Shown: positions 51,201 to 60,182 of the stretch, piece by piece | How positions within the stretch are numbered: position 1 is the stretch's first letter | Layout of the letters: each line of letters opens with the position of its first letter | DNA from: Saccharothrix sp. S26 | GTDB lineage: Bacteria; Actinomycetota; Actinomycetes; Mycobacteriales; Pseudonocardiaceae | DNA length: 64,000 nt | NCBI RefSeq assembly: GCF_021390395.1 | Contig: NZ_JAJUWT010000020.1 | Coordinates: 1-64,000 of the forward strand | Reading direction: 5' to 3' | The notes under the pieces: model-generated | Told to the model about the DNA's origin: nothing | What the model saw: only the letters and a program-made list of their open reading frames with translations | Databases searched by the model: none | Translations under genes and position numbers: made by a program

Positions 51201-52039
51201 GGGCGCACCAGCCCTTCGTAGGTGTCCGGGCGGCGATCGCGGTAGAACGCCCACAGGTCGCGGACCTCGGCCAGCAGGTCCATGTCCAGGTCGCGGACGA
51301 CGACCTCCTCCTCCGTGTCCGACGCCGCCTCGCCGACCAGTTGGCCGCGCGGGTCGGCGAAGTAGGACTGGCCGTAGAACTCGTTGTCGCCCAGCGGCTC
51401 CACGCCGACGCGGTTGATCGTGCCGACGTAGTACTCGTTCGCCACGGCCGCCGCGGTCTGCTCCAGCCGCCACAGGTACTCCGACAGGCCGCGGCTGGTC
51501 GCCGACGGGTTGAACACGATCTGCGCGCCGTTCAGCCCGAGCGCGCGCCAGCCCTCCGGGAAGTGCCGCTCGTAGCAGATGTACACGCCGACCTTGCCCA
51601 CGGCCGTGTCGAACACCGGGTAGCCGAGGTTGCCCGGCTTGAAGTAGAACTTCTCCCAGAACCCCTTGACCTGCGGGATGTGGTTCTTGCGGTGCTTGCC
51701 GAGGTACGTGCCGTCGGCGTCGATCACCGCGGCGGTGTTGTAGTAGACCCCGGGCTGCTCCTCCTCGTACATCGGCACGACGAGAACCACGCCGAGCTGT
51801 TCGGCCAGCTCGCACATCAGCTCGGTGGTCGGGCCGTCGGGGATGCCCTCGGTGTAGGAGTAGTAGTCCGCGTCCTGCACCTGGCAGAAGTACGGCCCGT
51901 AGAACAGCTCCTGCAGGCACACGACCTGCGCGCCCTGCGACGCGGCGGACCGGACCGCCTCGACCGCGTTCGCGATCATCGACTCCTTGTCGCCGGTCCA
52001 CTTCTGCTGCACCAGACCCGCTCGGATGACGTTGCTCAC
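51197..52039 (-). CDS. Beta-ureidopropionase / N-carbamoyl amidohydrolase
   Basis: 280 aa nitrilase-superfamily enzyme. Catalytic triad Glu (VVCLQELFYG), Lys (LGKHRKNHIPQ) and Cys (VYICYERHFPEG). It hydrolyses N-carbamoyl-beta-alanine to beta-alanine, CO2 and ammonia, the step after dihydropyrimidinase. GTG 52039 overlaps the permease stop and its own stop overlaps the dihydropyrimidinase start, so the three are tightly coupled. Confidence 0.93.
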   Translation of the reverse strand: MSNVIRAGLVQQKWTGDKESMIANAVEAVRSAASQGAQVVCLQELFYGPYFCQVQDADYYSYTEGIPDGPTTELMCELAEQLGVVLVVPMYEEEQPGVYYNTAAVIDADGTYLGKHRKNHIPQVKGFWEKFYFKPGNLGYPVFDTAVGKVGVYICYERHFPEGWRALGLNGAQIVFNPSATSRGLSEYLWRLEQTAAAVANEYYVGTINRVGVEPLGDNEFYGQSYFADPRGQLVGEAASDTEEEVVVRDLDMDLLAEVRDLWAFYRDRRPDTYEGLVRP

Positions 52040-53538
52040 GCGTTCTCCCTCCGTGGCGCCAGCACCAGGTAGACGAGCATGCCGCCGACCACGCCGACGA
52101 GCCAGTTGTAGTCGTAGAGCGGTTTGAGGAACGGGATCAGGCCGTCGGCCGGGAACGGCCCGTTGTACGCGCCGCCGACCGCGAGCACCGAGCCCACGAG
52201 CGTGGCCGCGACCGCCCGCCAGTTCCAGCCCGCCCGGAACCAGTACGCGCCCCGCCCGGCCAGGTAGAGGTCCGGCAGCTCCAGGCGGGTCTTGGCCAGG
52301 ATCCAGTAGCCCGCGATGAACACGCCCGCCACGGACGCCAGCAGGCCGCCGTAGAAGCCGAGCCAGGCGAAGATGTAGATGCCGGGGTCGGAGATCAGCC
52401 GCCACGGCTGGATCACCACGCCGACCACGCCGGTGATCAGCCCGCCCACCGCGAACGTGATCTTCTTCGGGAAGGCGTTGGAGAAGTCGTAGGACGGGCT
52501 CACCACGTTCGCCGCGAGGTTCGCCGACACCGTCGCGAGCACCAGCGCCACCAGCGCCACCAGCACCACCGCGGTGCTGTCGAACCGGCTGGCCAGCTCC
52601 GCCGGGTCCCAGATCGCCTCGCCGTACAGCGCCATCGCGCCGGACGTGGTCAGGATGGCCACGATCGCGATGAACGACATCGTGGTCGGCAGGCCCAGCA
52701 CCTGCCCGACGGCCTGCTTGCGCTGGCTGCCGCCGAACCGGGTGAAGTCCGGCATGTTCAGCGACAGCGTGGACCAGAACGCGATCATGCCCATCAGCGA
52801 CGGGAAGAACACCTTCCAGAAGTCCGCGCCCCAGCCGAGCTTCGACGGCTCGGCCAGGATCGGGCCGAACCCGCCCGCCTTCACCGCCACGTACCCGAGC
52901 AGGACCAGGAAGCCCACGCTGACCAGCGGCGCGGTCCAGTTCTCGAACCGGCGGATGGCCTCCATGCCGCGCCAGATGATCAGCATCTGGACCAGCCAGA
53001 ACGCCAGGAAGCACAGCCACAACGTCCACACCTGGCCCAGCACGACCGGCGCGTGCACCCACCCGTCGCCCGCCAACCGGCCCACGATCACGTGCAGGGC
53101 CTTGCCGCCCACCCACGTCTGGATGCCGAACCACGCGCACGCGATGAACGCCCGCAGCAGCGCCACCAGGTTCGCGCCCCGCACGCCGTAGAACGCGCGG
53201 GCGAACACCGGGAACGGGATGCCGTACTTCGTGCCCGCGTGGCTGTTGAGCAGCATCGGGACCAGCACGATGAGGTTGCCCAGGGTGATGGTCAGGAACG
53301 CCTGCACCCAGTCCATCCCCAGCGCCACCAGCGACGCGGCCAGCGTGTAGCTGGGGATGTTGTGCGCCATGCCCATCCACAGCGCGAAGAAGTTGTAGGT
53401 GGACCAGGTGCGCCGCTCCAGCGGCACCGGCGCCAGGTCGGTGTTGTAGTGCGGGCTGTCCGCGATCGCGGCGTGGTCGGGCAGCTCGACGCGGCCGTCG
53501 GGATCGGCTGTGACCTGGGTTGCGGAGTCAAGGGCCAT
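52036..53538 (-). CDS. NCS1 nucleobase:cation symporter
   Basis: 500 aa with about 12 TM helices. NCS1 signature near the start: TYNFFALWMGMAHNIPSYTLAA; further DFTRFG-type motif MPDFTRFGGSQRKQAVGQVL. It imports uracil, hydantoin or allantoin with a cation; the downstream enzymes favour a pyrimidine or hydantoin. ATG 53538 has a GGAAG site. First gene of the operon, divergent from a LysR regulator. Confidence 0.93.
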   Translation of the reverse strand: MALDSATQVTADPDGRVELPDHAAIADSPHYNTDLAPVPLERRTWSTYNFFALWMGMAHNIPSYTLAASLVALGMDWVQAFLTITLGNLIVLVPMLLNSHAGTKYGIPFPVFARAFYGVRGANLVALLRAFIACAWFGIQTWVGGKALHVIVGRLAGDGWVHAPVVLGQVWTLWLCFLAFWLVQMLIIWRGMEAIRRFENWTAPLVSVGFLVLLGYVAVKAGGFGPILAEPSKLGWGADFWKVFFPSLMGMIAFWSTLSLNMPDFTRFGGSQRKQAVGQVLGLPTTMSFIAIVAILTTSGAMALYGEAIWDPAELASRFDSTAVVLVALVALVLATVSANLAANVVSPSYDFSNAFPKKITFAVGGLITGVVGVVIQPWRLISDPGIYIFAWLGFYGGLLASVAGVFIAGYWILAKTRLELPDLYLAGRGAYWFRAGWNWRAVAATLVGSVLAVGGAYNGPFPADGLIPFLKPLYDYNWLVGVVGGMLVYLVLAPRRENA

Positions 53539-53655
53539 CGGTCACTTCCCTGTTACGCTCGTGAAACACCCTTCGTGCGGGCGGTTCGGCGCGAATTCCA
53601 TCCCGGCATCCTCCGGTCGGCCCGCGCGCGTGGGCAGTGGCAAAGTGTCCACGCT

Positions 53656-53671
53656 TGCCATGATCAGGGCA
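53656..53671. promoter_or_regulatory. LysR-type palindrome in the divergent region
   Basis: TGCCATGATCAGGGCA (53656-53671) is a near-perfect palindrome. AGTGGCAA (53636-53643) and TTGCCACT (53683-53690) form a wider inverted repeat around it. The position between the LysR gene and the permease operon fits the LysR operator for both. Confidence 0.45.
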
Positions 53672-53770
53672 CACTCTGTCCATTGCCACTCCCGCCGCTG
53701 GTCCGGGCCGCCGCGCGCGGCCGCGACGGGCCCTCGACTGGCGGGTGAACCGTGACCTAACGTCCGTTGG

Positions 53771-54745
53771 ATGAAGCTCGAACTGCGGCACCTGCGGGTC
53801 GTCTGCGCGATCGCGGACGCGGGCAGCCTGTCGAAGGCGTCCTCCCTCTTAGGCCTCGCGCAACCCGCCCTCACGGCCCAGCTGCACCGGATCGAGGCGC
53901 TGCTCGGCGGCAAGCTGTTCGAGCGCGACCACCGCGGCGCGCGGCCCACGGCGCTCGGCGAGCTGGTGCTGGAGCGGGCGCGCGTGCTGCTGCCCGCGTT
54001 CTCCCGCTTGCAGGAGGACGCGATGCGGCTGGTGGACGACACCGTGCCCGGCGACCGGTACCGGGTGGGCGCGGTGAACGGGCCGATGCTCGGCGGGCTC
54101 GTGCACCGGTTGACCGAGGCGCACCCCGGCGCGCACGTCTCCACGCAGGTGTCCTGGTCCGGTGACGAGCTGTCGGCGCTGGTGGCCGCGGGTCGGCTGG
54201 ACTACGTGCTGGTCGGCGTGTGCGGCGACGCGCCGCCGCCCTCGGAGCACGGCCTGACGTGGCACGTGCTGGCGGTCGAGCCGGTGTTCGTGCTGATGCC
54301 CGAGGACCACCCCTTCACGCTGCTGGAGGAGGTGGAGCTGGGCGCGTTGAAGGACATGCAGTGGGCGGTGGTGCCCGGCGACGGCTGCTTCGGCGACTGC
54401 TTCGTGGCCGCGTGCAGCCGGGCGGGCTTCACCCCGCGCACCATGTACGAGGTCGACATCAACAGCTGCATCGACCTGGCGTCGTCCGGCGACGCGGTCG
54501 CGCTGTGCCAGCCGACGTTCCGCCGCACGCCGGGCCTGGTCGCGATGCCGCTGGCGGGCGCGCCGCTGCGCTGGCGGCACCTGATCGGCTGGGACCCGGA
54601 AGGCCCGGCCGCCGCGCTGGGCCCGCAGGTGCTGCGCTACGCCGCCGAGGCGTACCGGGAGACCGCCGAGCGCAGCCCCCGGTACGCGGGCTGGCTGCCG
54701 GCGCACCCGGAGTACGGCGCGGTGCCGCACCAGGCGCTGGTCTGA
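53771..54745 (+). CDS. LysR family regulator
   Basis: 324 aa. N-terminal winged helix (LRHLRVVCAIADAGSLSKASSLLGLAQPALTAQ, residues 5-37) and a substrate-binding domain with EPVFVLMPEDHP and VVPGDGCFGDC. ATG 53771 has no ribosome site; TAACGT at 53758-53763 lies 7 nt before it, so it is probably leaderless. Divergent from the pyrimidine operon, which it likely controls. Confidence 0.93.
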   Translation: MKLELRHLRVVCAIADAGSLSKASSLLGLAQPALTAQLHRIEALLGGKLFERDHRGARPTALGELVLERARVLLPAFSRLQEDAMRLVDDTVPGDRYRVGAVNGPMLGGLVHRLTEAHPGAHVSTQVSWSGDELSALVAAGRLDYVLVGVCGDAPPPSEHGLTWHVLAVEPVFVLMPEDHPFTLLEEVELGALKDMQWAVVPGDGCFGDCFVAACSRAGFTPRTMYEVDINSCIDLASSGDAVALCQPTFRRTPGLVAMPLAGAPLRWRHLIGWDPEGPAAALGPQVLRYAAEAYRETAERSPRYAGWLPAHPEYGAVPHQALV

Positions 54746-54826
54746 CGGCCCGCGGTCCCGCCCGGTCACGTCACCGGCCCGGTGCCCTCGGTGTCCGGCG
54801 CGTGCCCGCCGCCGGCTCGGTGTCCA

Positions 54827-54858
54827 GGTCGCGCGGGCCGCCCCGGTCGCGCGGGCCG
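54827..54858 (+). repeat. Short direct repeat
   Basis: GGTCGCGCGGGCCG occurs at 54827-54840 and 54845-54858 (18-bp period) in the 233-bp gap between the LysR gene and the protease gene. Nothing else was recognised in that gap. Confidence 0.6.
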
Positions 54859-54978
54859 GACACCCCGCCGCCGGTCCTGGGCATCACCGCGTCTTATGAC
54901 CTAACCGGTATTACCGCGGCCGGTCCCGCGCACTTAGTTTCACGGGGAATCCCTGCCCTCCCTCGAGGAGAACTCCCC

Positions 54979-56406
54979 ATGTCAGCACTGTTGAGACCGG
55001 TGGCGCTCGCCGCGGCGCTCGTCGCGGCGGGCCTGTTGGGCCCCACCGCGGCCCAGGCCGCGCCGGCGGGCCAGGAGGCCGAAGTCCTCTCCGCCATCCA
55101 GCGCGACCTCGGGCTGGACGCCGACCAGGCGCGTGCCCGGCTCGCCGCCGACGAGCGCAACGCCGACACCGCGCGTTCCCTGCGCAAGCGGTTGGACGGC
55201 CGGTTCGGCGGCGCGTGGATCGACTCGTCCGGCACGTTGACCGTCGGCGTGACCGGCGCGTCCGACGTGGACGGCGTGCGCACGAAGGTGGTCCAGCGCA
55301 GCGAGCGCGACCTGGACGCGGTGAAGTCCGCGCTGGACGCGAACGTGGCCAAGGCCCCGAAGTCCGTGCCCGGCTGGTACGTCGACCTGCCCACCAACAC
55401 CGTCGTGGTCAAGTCACACCCCGGCGGGCTCGCCGCCGCACGCGCGTTCGTCGCGTCCTCCGGCGCCTCCCCGTCGGCCGTCCGGTACACCACCACCGCC
55501 GAGTCGCCCCGCCCGCTGATCGACGTCGTCGGCGGCAACGCGTACAACATCGGCAGCGGCACGCGCTGCTCGGTCGGCTTCTCCGTGAACGGCGGGTTCG
55601 TCACCGCCGGGCACTGCGGCACCACCGGCGCGTCCACGTCCAACCCGAGCGGCACGTTCCGCGGGTCGAGCTTCCCCGGCAACGACTACGCCTGGGTGCA
55701 GGTGGCGGCCGGCAACACGCCGCGCGGCCTGGTCAACAACTACTCCGGCGGCACGGTGTCGGTCGCGGGCTCGCAGGACGCGCCGGTCGGCGCGGCGGTG
55801 TGCCGCTCCGGCTCCACCACCGGCTGGCACTGCGGCACCATCCAGGCCCGCAACTCGTCGGTGACCTACCCGCAGGGCACGGTGACCGGCCTGATCCAGA
55901 CCACGGTGTGCGCCGAGCCCGGCGACTCGGGCGGCTCGCTGCTGGCCGGCACGCAGGCGCAGGGCGTCACGTCCGGCGGTTCGGGCAACTGCGGCAGCGG
56001 CGGCACCACGTACTTCCAGCCGGTGAACGAGATCCTCCAGGCCTACGGCCTGACGCTGGTCACCGGCGGGGGCGGCAACCCCGACCCGCCGACCGGCTGC
56101 GAGGACTCGGAGGCCACCCACAACGGCTCGCTGGCCGCGGGCGGCCAGGCGTTCCAGCCGAACAACAGCTACTACCAGTCCACGGTCCCGGGCGCGCACG
56201 TCGGCTGCCTGGCCGGCCCGTCCGGCGCCGACTTCGACCTCTACCTGCAGAAGTGGAACGGCAGCTCCTGGGTGGTCGTGGCCAAGGGCGACAGCCCCGG
56301 CGCGAGCGAGGCGGTGAGCTACAACGGCACGCCGGGCTACTACCGCTACCGCGTGCACGCGTACAGCGGTTCCGGCAGCTACACGCTGGGGGTCACCAAC
56401 CCCTAG
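54979..56406 (+). CDS. Secreted streptogrisin/alpha-lytic-type serine protease with C-terminal domain
   Basis: 475 aa. Signal peptide (ALAAALVAAGLLGPTAAQA), a propeptide of about 150 residues, then an S1 protease domain with His212 (TAGHCG), Asp236 (GNDYAWV) and Ser317 (GDSGGS), Cys pairs as in streptogrisins. After a GGGGNPDPPTG linker comes an extra domain of about 95 residues (GADFDLYLQKWNGSSW, YYRYRVHAYSGSGSYTLGVTNP), resembling bacterial pre-peptidase C-terminal domains. It is exported and self-processed. ATG 54979 has GAGGAG 8 nt upstream. A strong terminator follows. Confidence 0.95.
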   Translation: MSALLRPVALAAALVAAGLLGPTAAQAAPAGQEAEVLSAIQRDLGLDADQARARLAADERNADTARSLRKRLDGRFGGAWIDSSGTLTVGVTGASDVDGVRTKVVQRSERDLDAVKSALDANVAKAPKSVPGWYVDLPTNTVVVKSHPGGLAAARAFVASSGASPSAVRYTTTAESPRPLIDVVGGNAYNIGSGTRCSVGFSVNGGFVTAGHCGTTGASTSNPSGTFRGSSFPGNDYAWVQVAAGNTPRGLVNNYSGGTVSVAGSQDAPVGAAVCRSGSTTGWHCGTIQARNSSVTYPQGTVTGLIQTTVCAEPGDSGGSLLAGTQAQGVTSGGSGNCGSGGTTYFQPVNEILQAYGLTLVTGGGGNPDPPTGCEDSEATHNGSLAAGGQAFQPNNSYYQSTVPGAHVGCLAGPSGADFDLYLQKWNGSSWVVVAKGDSPGASEAVSYNGTPGYYRYRVHAYSGSGSYTLGVTNP

Positions 56407-56427
56407 CGCTCCGGGGGAGGAAGCCGC

Positions 56428-56470
56428 CGCGGGCCCGTGTCGCACCACGTCTCCCCGACACGGGCCCGCG
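56428..56470 (+). terminator. Strong hairpin terminator
   Basis: CGCGGGCCCGTGTCG (56428-56442) pairs perfectly with CGACACGGGCCCGCG (56456-56470), a 15-bp stem and 13-nt loop just after the protease gene. Confidence 0.85.
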
Positions 56471-56696
56471 CGGCCCACGATCCGCCACGGGGGCGGGCGG
56501 CCCCGCGGTTCCGGTACCCCGACCCCGGACCCGCGGGGCTCTCACCCGCGCCGGCGGCGGTGCACGAGCCGCAACCCGATCGGGTGGTGTGGGGACACGC
56601 AGCGTCAGTCACCTGATCGAGCGGTCAAGGGTGAGGGGTGCGGTGGCCGATGCGGAGTAGGTCAACTTGCAGGTCCCCAACCAGGTTAGGAAAACC

Positions 56697-57155
56697 GTGT
56701 CCGGATACCGCACGCGCGGCCTCCTGCGTGCCGCCGCCCTGCTCGCCATCGGTGCTTCGCCGCTGCTCGCCTCCGCCGCGTCCGCCGCCGAAGGCCCCAC
56801 CGAGATCGTGGACGGCAACATCGGCAACGTCGGCAACGCCCCCGAGGTCGACGTCGACGCCACCAAGCCCGTCACCGAGCTGCTCAGCGGCGAGGCCGTG
56901 AAGCTGCCCGCGCCGCTGCCCGGCGGCACGTCGGAGGTCACCGCGCCGCAGGTGGCCGCGCCCGCCGCGCTCCAGGCCCCGGCCGCGCCCCAGCTGCCGG
57001 CGGCGGGCGACCTGCTGGCCCCGCAGGCCCGCGCCCTGCCCGCGATCCCCGGTCTGCCGGCCGTGCCGGAGCTCCCGGTGGCCCCGCCGGTCTCGACGGG
57101 GCAGGCGCCCGACCTGGGCGGCGAGCTGGGCAAGCTGCCCGTGCCGCTGGGCTAG
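56697..57155 (+). CDS. Small secreted Ala/Pro-rich protein
   Basis: 152 aa. A signal peptide (GLLRAAALLAIGASPLLASA) precedes a mature protein of about 120 residues rich in Ala, Pro, Leu and Val, with an EIVDGNIGNVGNAPEVDVDA stretch and PAIPGLPAVPELPVAPPV near the end. GTG 56697 is chosen because TTAGGA lies just upstream; TTG 56667 would add 10 residues. No family or sortase motif recognised. Its TAG stop shares CTAG with the stop of the convergent PucR gene. Confidence 0.65.
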   Translation: MSGYRTRGLLRAAALLAIGASPLLASAASAAEGPTEIVDGNIGNVGNAPEVDVDATKPVTELLSGEAVKLPAPLPGGTSEVTAPQVAAPAALQAPAAPQLPAAGDLLAPQARALPAIPGLPAVPELPVAPPVSTGQAPDLGGELGKLPVPLG

Positions 57156-58801
57156 GTCGCGGACGTGGGCGGGCGGGGCAGCTGAGGGTCCCGCTCGCCC
57201 ATCTCCTGCACCAACAGCGCCACGTACAGCGAGAGCACCGACTCCGGGTCTTCCAGCGACACCCCGAGCACCTGCTCGATCCGGCTCAACTGCTGGTAGT
57301 ACGCGGTCCGCGAGAGATGCGCGGCGGCGGCGGCCGCGGACTTGTTGCCGCCGTGCTCGCAGAAGCACCGCAACAGCTCCACCAGCCGGGTGCCCTGGTT
57401 CGCGTCCCGTGCCAGCAACGGCCCCAGCTCGCGGTCCGCGAACGCGACCACCCGCTCGTCCTCGCGCAGCAGGTGCAGCAGGCCGCGCAGCCGCACGTCG
57501 TCCAGCCGGTGGTACAGCCGGGTGCCCGACGACCGCAGCGCCGCACCCGCCACGTGCGCCGCCTCGCCCAACGACCGCCGCACGTCCGGCAGCGCCGTCA
57601 CGGTGGTGCCGACGGCCACCACCACCGGCAGCGCGTGCTGCGTCGCCGCCGCCCGCCGGTGCACCTCGCGGGCCAACCGCCGCAGCACGCCGTCCAACCC
57701 GGCCTGCGGCGGCAACGACAGCAACGCCCGCACGCTCGTGTCGTCCACGACGCCGACCAGCGCGGGCACCGTCACCCGCCGGGCCGCCAACGCCGTCGCC
57801 TCGGCCAGGTCGCGCAGCACCTCCTGCGACGCCAACGCCTGCGCGGGCGCGCTCGCCGTGCCCGGCCGGATCGCCACCCCCACGAGCTGCCGCCGTTCCA
57901 GCGGCACGCCGAGCGCCGCCGCCCGCGTCGGCAGGTCGGGCGGCGGCTGCCCGAGCAGCTGGGTGAGCAGCGTGCGGTGCGTCTGCCGCTCCAACGACTC
58001 CCGGTCCCGCGCCACCAGCCGGTGCACGGCCAACGCCGACGCGGCCCGTTCGGCCACCACGACGTGCCGGTGCGGCGGCGGCTCCGGCGAGAGCAGCACC
58101 AGCCGACCCCAATCCGCGCCCCGCGCGCCGACCACCGTCACCAGCCACCCGGCCTGCTCGTGGTAGGCGGTGCGCTCCGACACGGCCACCGCCCGTGACC
58201 GCTGGCCCCAGTCGGCCAGCACCGCCGTGGGATCCTGACCGGCGGCGTCGTAGGCCAGCACCTCGTGCCCCAACGTCTCCAGCACGACCGGCAGCCCGGC
58301 GGTCCGGGCCACCTCGCGCAGCACCTCGGCGGGCTCCGCGCCGGCCACGGTCAACGCGGTGAACGCCTCGTGCACCTGCTCGGCCGCCCGCAGCTCGGCG
58401 AGCTGCGCGTCCACGATCAGCGACACCACGGCCTCGGTCACCGACACGAACCGGGTCTCGCGCGCCAACGTGACCAGCGGCAGCTCGTGCTGCTCGGCGG
58501 CGGCCACCAGCGCGCCCGGCACCTCGTCGCTCCACCGCCGCACCAGCTCCACCACCAGCCCGGACGCGCCCACCGAGGCGAGGTCGGCGACGTAGCGGCG
58601 CAGCCCGTCCGGGTCGTCGGGCAGCGCGATGCCGGTGGTCAGCACCAGCTCGCCGCCGCGCAGCAGGTGGGCGATGTCGGCCACCTCGGCGACGTGCACC
58701 CAGCGCACCCGGCGGCCCATCCCGGCCGCGCCCGCGACCACCGCGGGCTCGCCGCGCCGGACCACGGGCAGGGCGAGCGCTTCGGCCACCGTGGGGTACA
58801 T
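57152..58801 (-). CDS. PucR family transcriptional regulator
   Basis: 549 aa. N-terminal PucR domain (YPTVAEALALPVVRRGEPAVV, LLRGGELVLTTGIALPDD), a middle GGDEF-like part, and a C-terminal PucR HTH (KSAAAAAAHLSRTAYYQQLSRIEQVLG, about residues 490-516). ATG 58801 begins the family motif; TACGTT shortly upstream hints at a leaderless mRNA. It is divergent from a class III aminotransferase and semialdehyde dehydrogenase, which it probably regulates, as PucR-type proteins do for GABA or beta-alanine genes. Confidence 0.92.
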   Translation of the reverse strand: MYPTVAEALALPVVRRGEPAVVAGAAGMGRRVRWVHVAEVADIAHLLRGGELVLTTGIALPDDPDGLRRYVADLASVGASGLVVELVRRWSDEVPGALVAAAEQHELPLVTLARETRFVSVTEAVVSLIVDAQLAELRAAEQVHEAFTALTVAGAEPAEVLREVARTAGLPVVLETLGHEVLAYDAAGQDPTAVLADWGQRSRAVAVSERTAYHEQAGWLVTVVGARGADWGRLVLLSPEPPPHRHVVVAERAASALAVHRLVARDRESLERQTHRTLLTQLLGQPPPDLPTRAAALGVPLERRQLVGVAIRPGTASAPAQALASQEVLRDLAEATALAARRVTVPALVGVVDDTSVRALLSLPPQAGLDGVLRRLAREVHRRAAATQHALPVVVAVGTTVTALPDVRRSLGEAAHVAGAALRSSGTRLYHRLDDVRLRGLLHLLREDERVVAFADRELGPLLARDANQGTRLVELLRCFCEHGGNKSAAAAAAHLSRTAYYQQLSRIEQVLGVSLEDPESVLSLYVALLVQEMGERDPQLPRPPTSAT

Positions 58802-58907
58802 GGACACAACGTAATGCGCGCGACGCGAAAGGGGTACAGGTTGTCCATGGCGGGCCTTCGCGGTGCCGACCACACTCCTCCTTCAGGGACTACGACCGGA
58901 GGACGCG

Positions 58908-60182
58908 ATGGGACACGAGGAGTTGCTGGCCCGGCACCGCGCGGTGATGCCCGACTGGATGGCCCTCTACTACGAGCAGCCGATCGAGCTCGCGAGCGCG
59001 AGCGGACGCCGCGTCACGGACCGTGAAGGCCGCACCTACCTGGACTTCTTCGCCGGCATCCTGACCAACGCGGTCGGCTACGACGTCGCCGAGATCTCCG
59101 ACGCGATCCGGTCCCAGCTCGACACCGGCGTGCTGCACAGCTCCACGCTCTACCTGATCCGCTCGCAGGTCGAGCTGGCCGAGAAGATCGCCGAGCTGTC
59201 CGGCATCCCGGACGCGAAGGTGTTCTTCACCAACTCCGGCACCGAGGCCAACGAGACGGCGCTCATGCTGGCCACCCGCTACCGCCGCAGCGACCAGGTC
59301 CTGGCGCTGCGCAACTCCTACCACGGTCGCGCGTTCGCCACGGTCGCCATCACCGGCAACCGCGGCTGGTCGGCGACCTCGCTGAGCCCGGTGAAGGTCG
59401 CCTGGGTGCACGGCGGCTACAAGTTCCGCAGCCCGTTCAAGGACCTGTCCGACACCGACTACATCAAGGCGTGCGTGGCGGATTTGCGCGAGGTGATCGA
59501 GACGGCGACCGCGGGCGACGTGGCGTGCCTGATCGCCGAGCCGATCCAGGGCGTCGGCGGCTTCACCTCGCCGCCGGACGGGCTGTTCGGCGCGTTCAAG
59601 GAAGTGCTGGACAAGTACGGCATCCTGTTCGTCTCCGACGAGGTGCAGACCGGCTGGGGGCGCACCGGGGAGCACTTCTGGGGCATCCAGGCGCACGGCG
59701 TGACGCCCGACGTGATGACGTTCGCCAAGGGGCTGGGCAACGGCCTGGCGATCGGCGGGGTCGTGGCGCGCGGCGACGTGATGGACTGCCTCACGGCCAA
59801 CTCGCTGTCCACGTTCGGCGGCAACCCGATCGCCACGGCCGGAGCGCTCGCCACGGTGAACTACCTGCTCGACCACGACCTCCAGGCCAACGCCGCCAAG
59901 CTCGGCGAACGGCTGCTGGACGGGTTGCGCGACATCGCGGCCGACCGGCCCGCGGTCGGCGACGTGCGCGGCAAGGGCTTGATGATCGGCATCGAGCTGG
60001 TCGGCCCGGACGGCGCGCCGGACCCGGCGAAGGCGGTCGCGGTGCTGGAGGGCACGCGGGAGCGGGGGCTGCTGGTCGGCAAGGGCGGCCTGTACGGCAA
60101 CGTCATCCGCCTCGCGCCGCCGATGACGTTGACCGAGGACGAGGTCGAGGAAGCACTCGGGATCCTGGAGGACGTGCTGTGA
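58908..60182 (+). CDS. Class III aminotransferase (probable beta-alanine/omega-amino acid transaminase)
   Basis: 424 aa PLP enzyme: SGTEANETALMLA, YHGRAFATVAITG, SDEVQTGWGRTG and FAKGLGNGLAIGG with the Schiff-base Lys274. Omega-amino acid and beta-alanine:pyruvate transaminases have this fold. ATG 58908 has GGAGG 5 nt upstream. It overlaps the semialdehyde dehydrogenase gene by 4 nt. With the upstream operon it would convert beta-alanine from uracil to malonate semialdehyde. Confidence 0.9.
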   Translation: MGHEELLARHRAVMPDWMALYYEQPIELASASGRRVTDREGRTYLDFFAGILTNAVGYDVAEISDAIRSQLDTGVLHSSTLYLIRSQVELAEKIAELSGIPDAKVFFTNSGTEANETALMLATRYRRSDQVLALRNSYHGRAFATVAITGNRGWSATSLSPVKVAWVHGGYKFRSPFKDLSDTDYIKACVADLREVIETATAGDVACLIAEPIQGVGGFTSPPDGLFGAFKEVLDKYGILFVSDEVQTGWGRTGEHFWGIQAHGVTPDVMTFAKGLGNGLAIGGVVARGDVMDCLTANSLSTFGGNPIATAGALATVNYLLDHDLQANAAKLGERLLDGLRDIAADRPAVGDVRGKGLMIGIELVGPDGAPDPAKAVAVLEGTRERGLLVGKGGLYGNVIRLAPPMTLTEDEVEEALGILEDVL

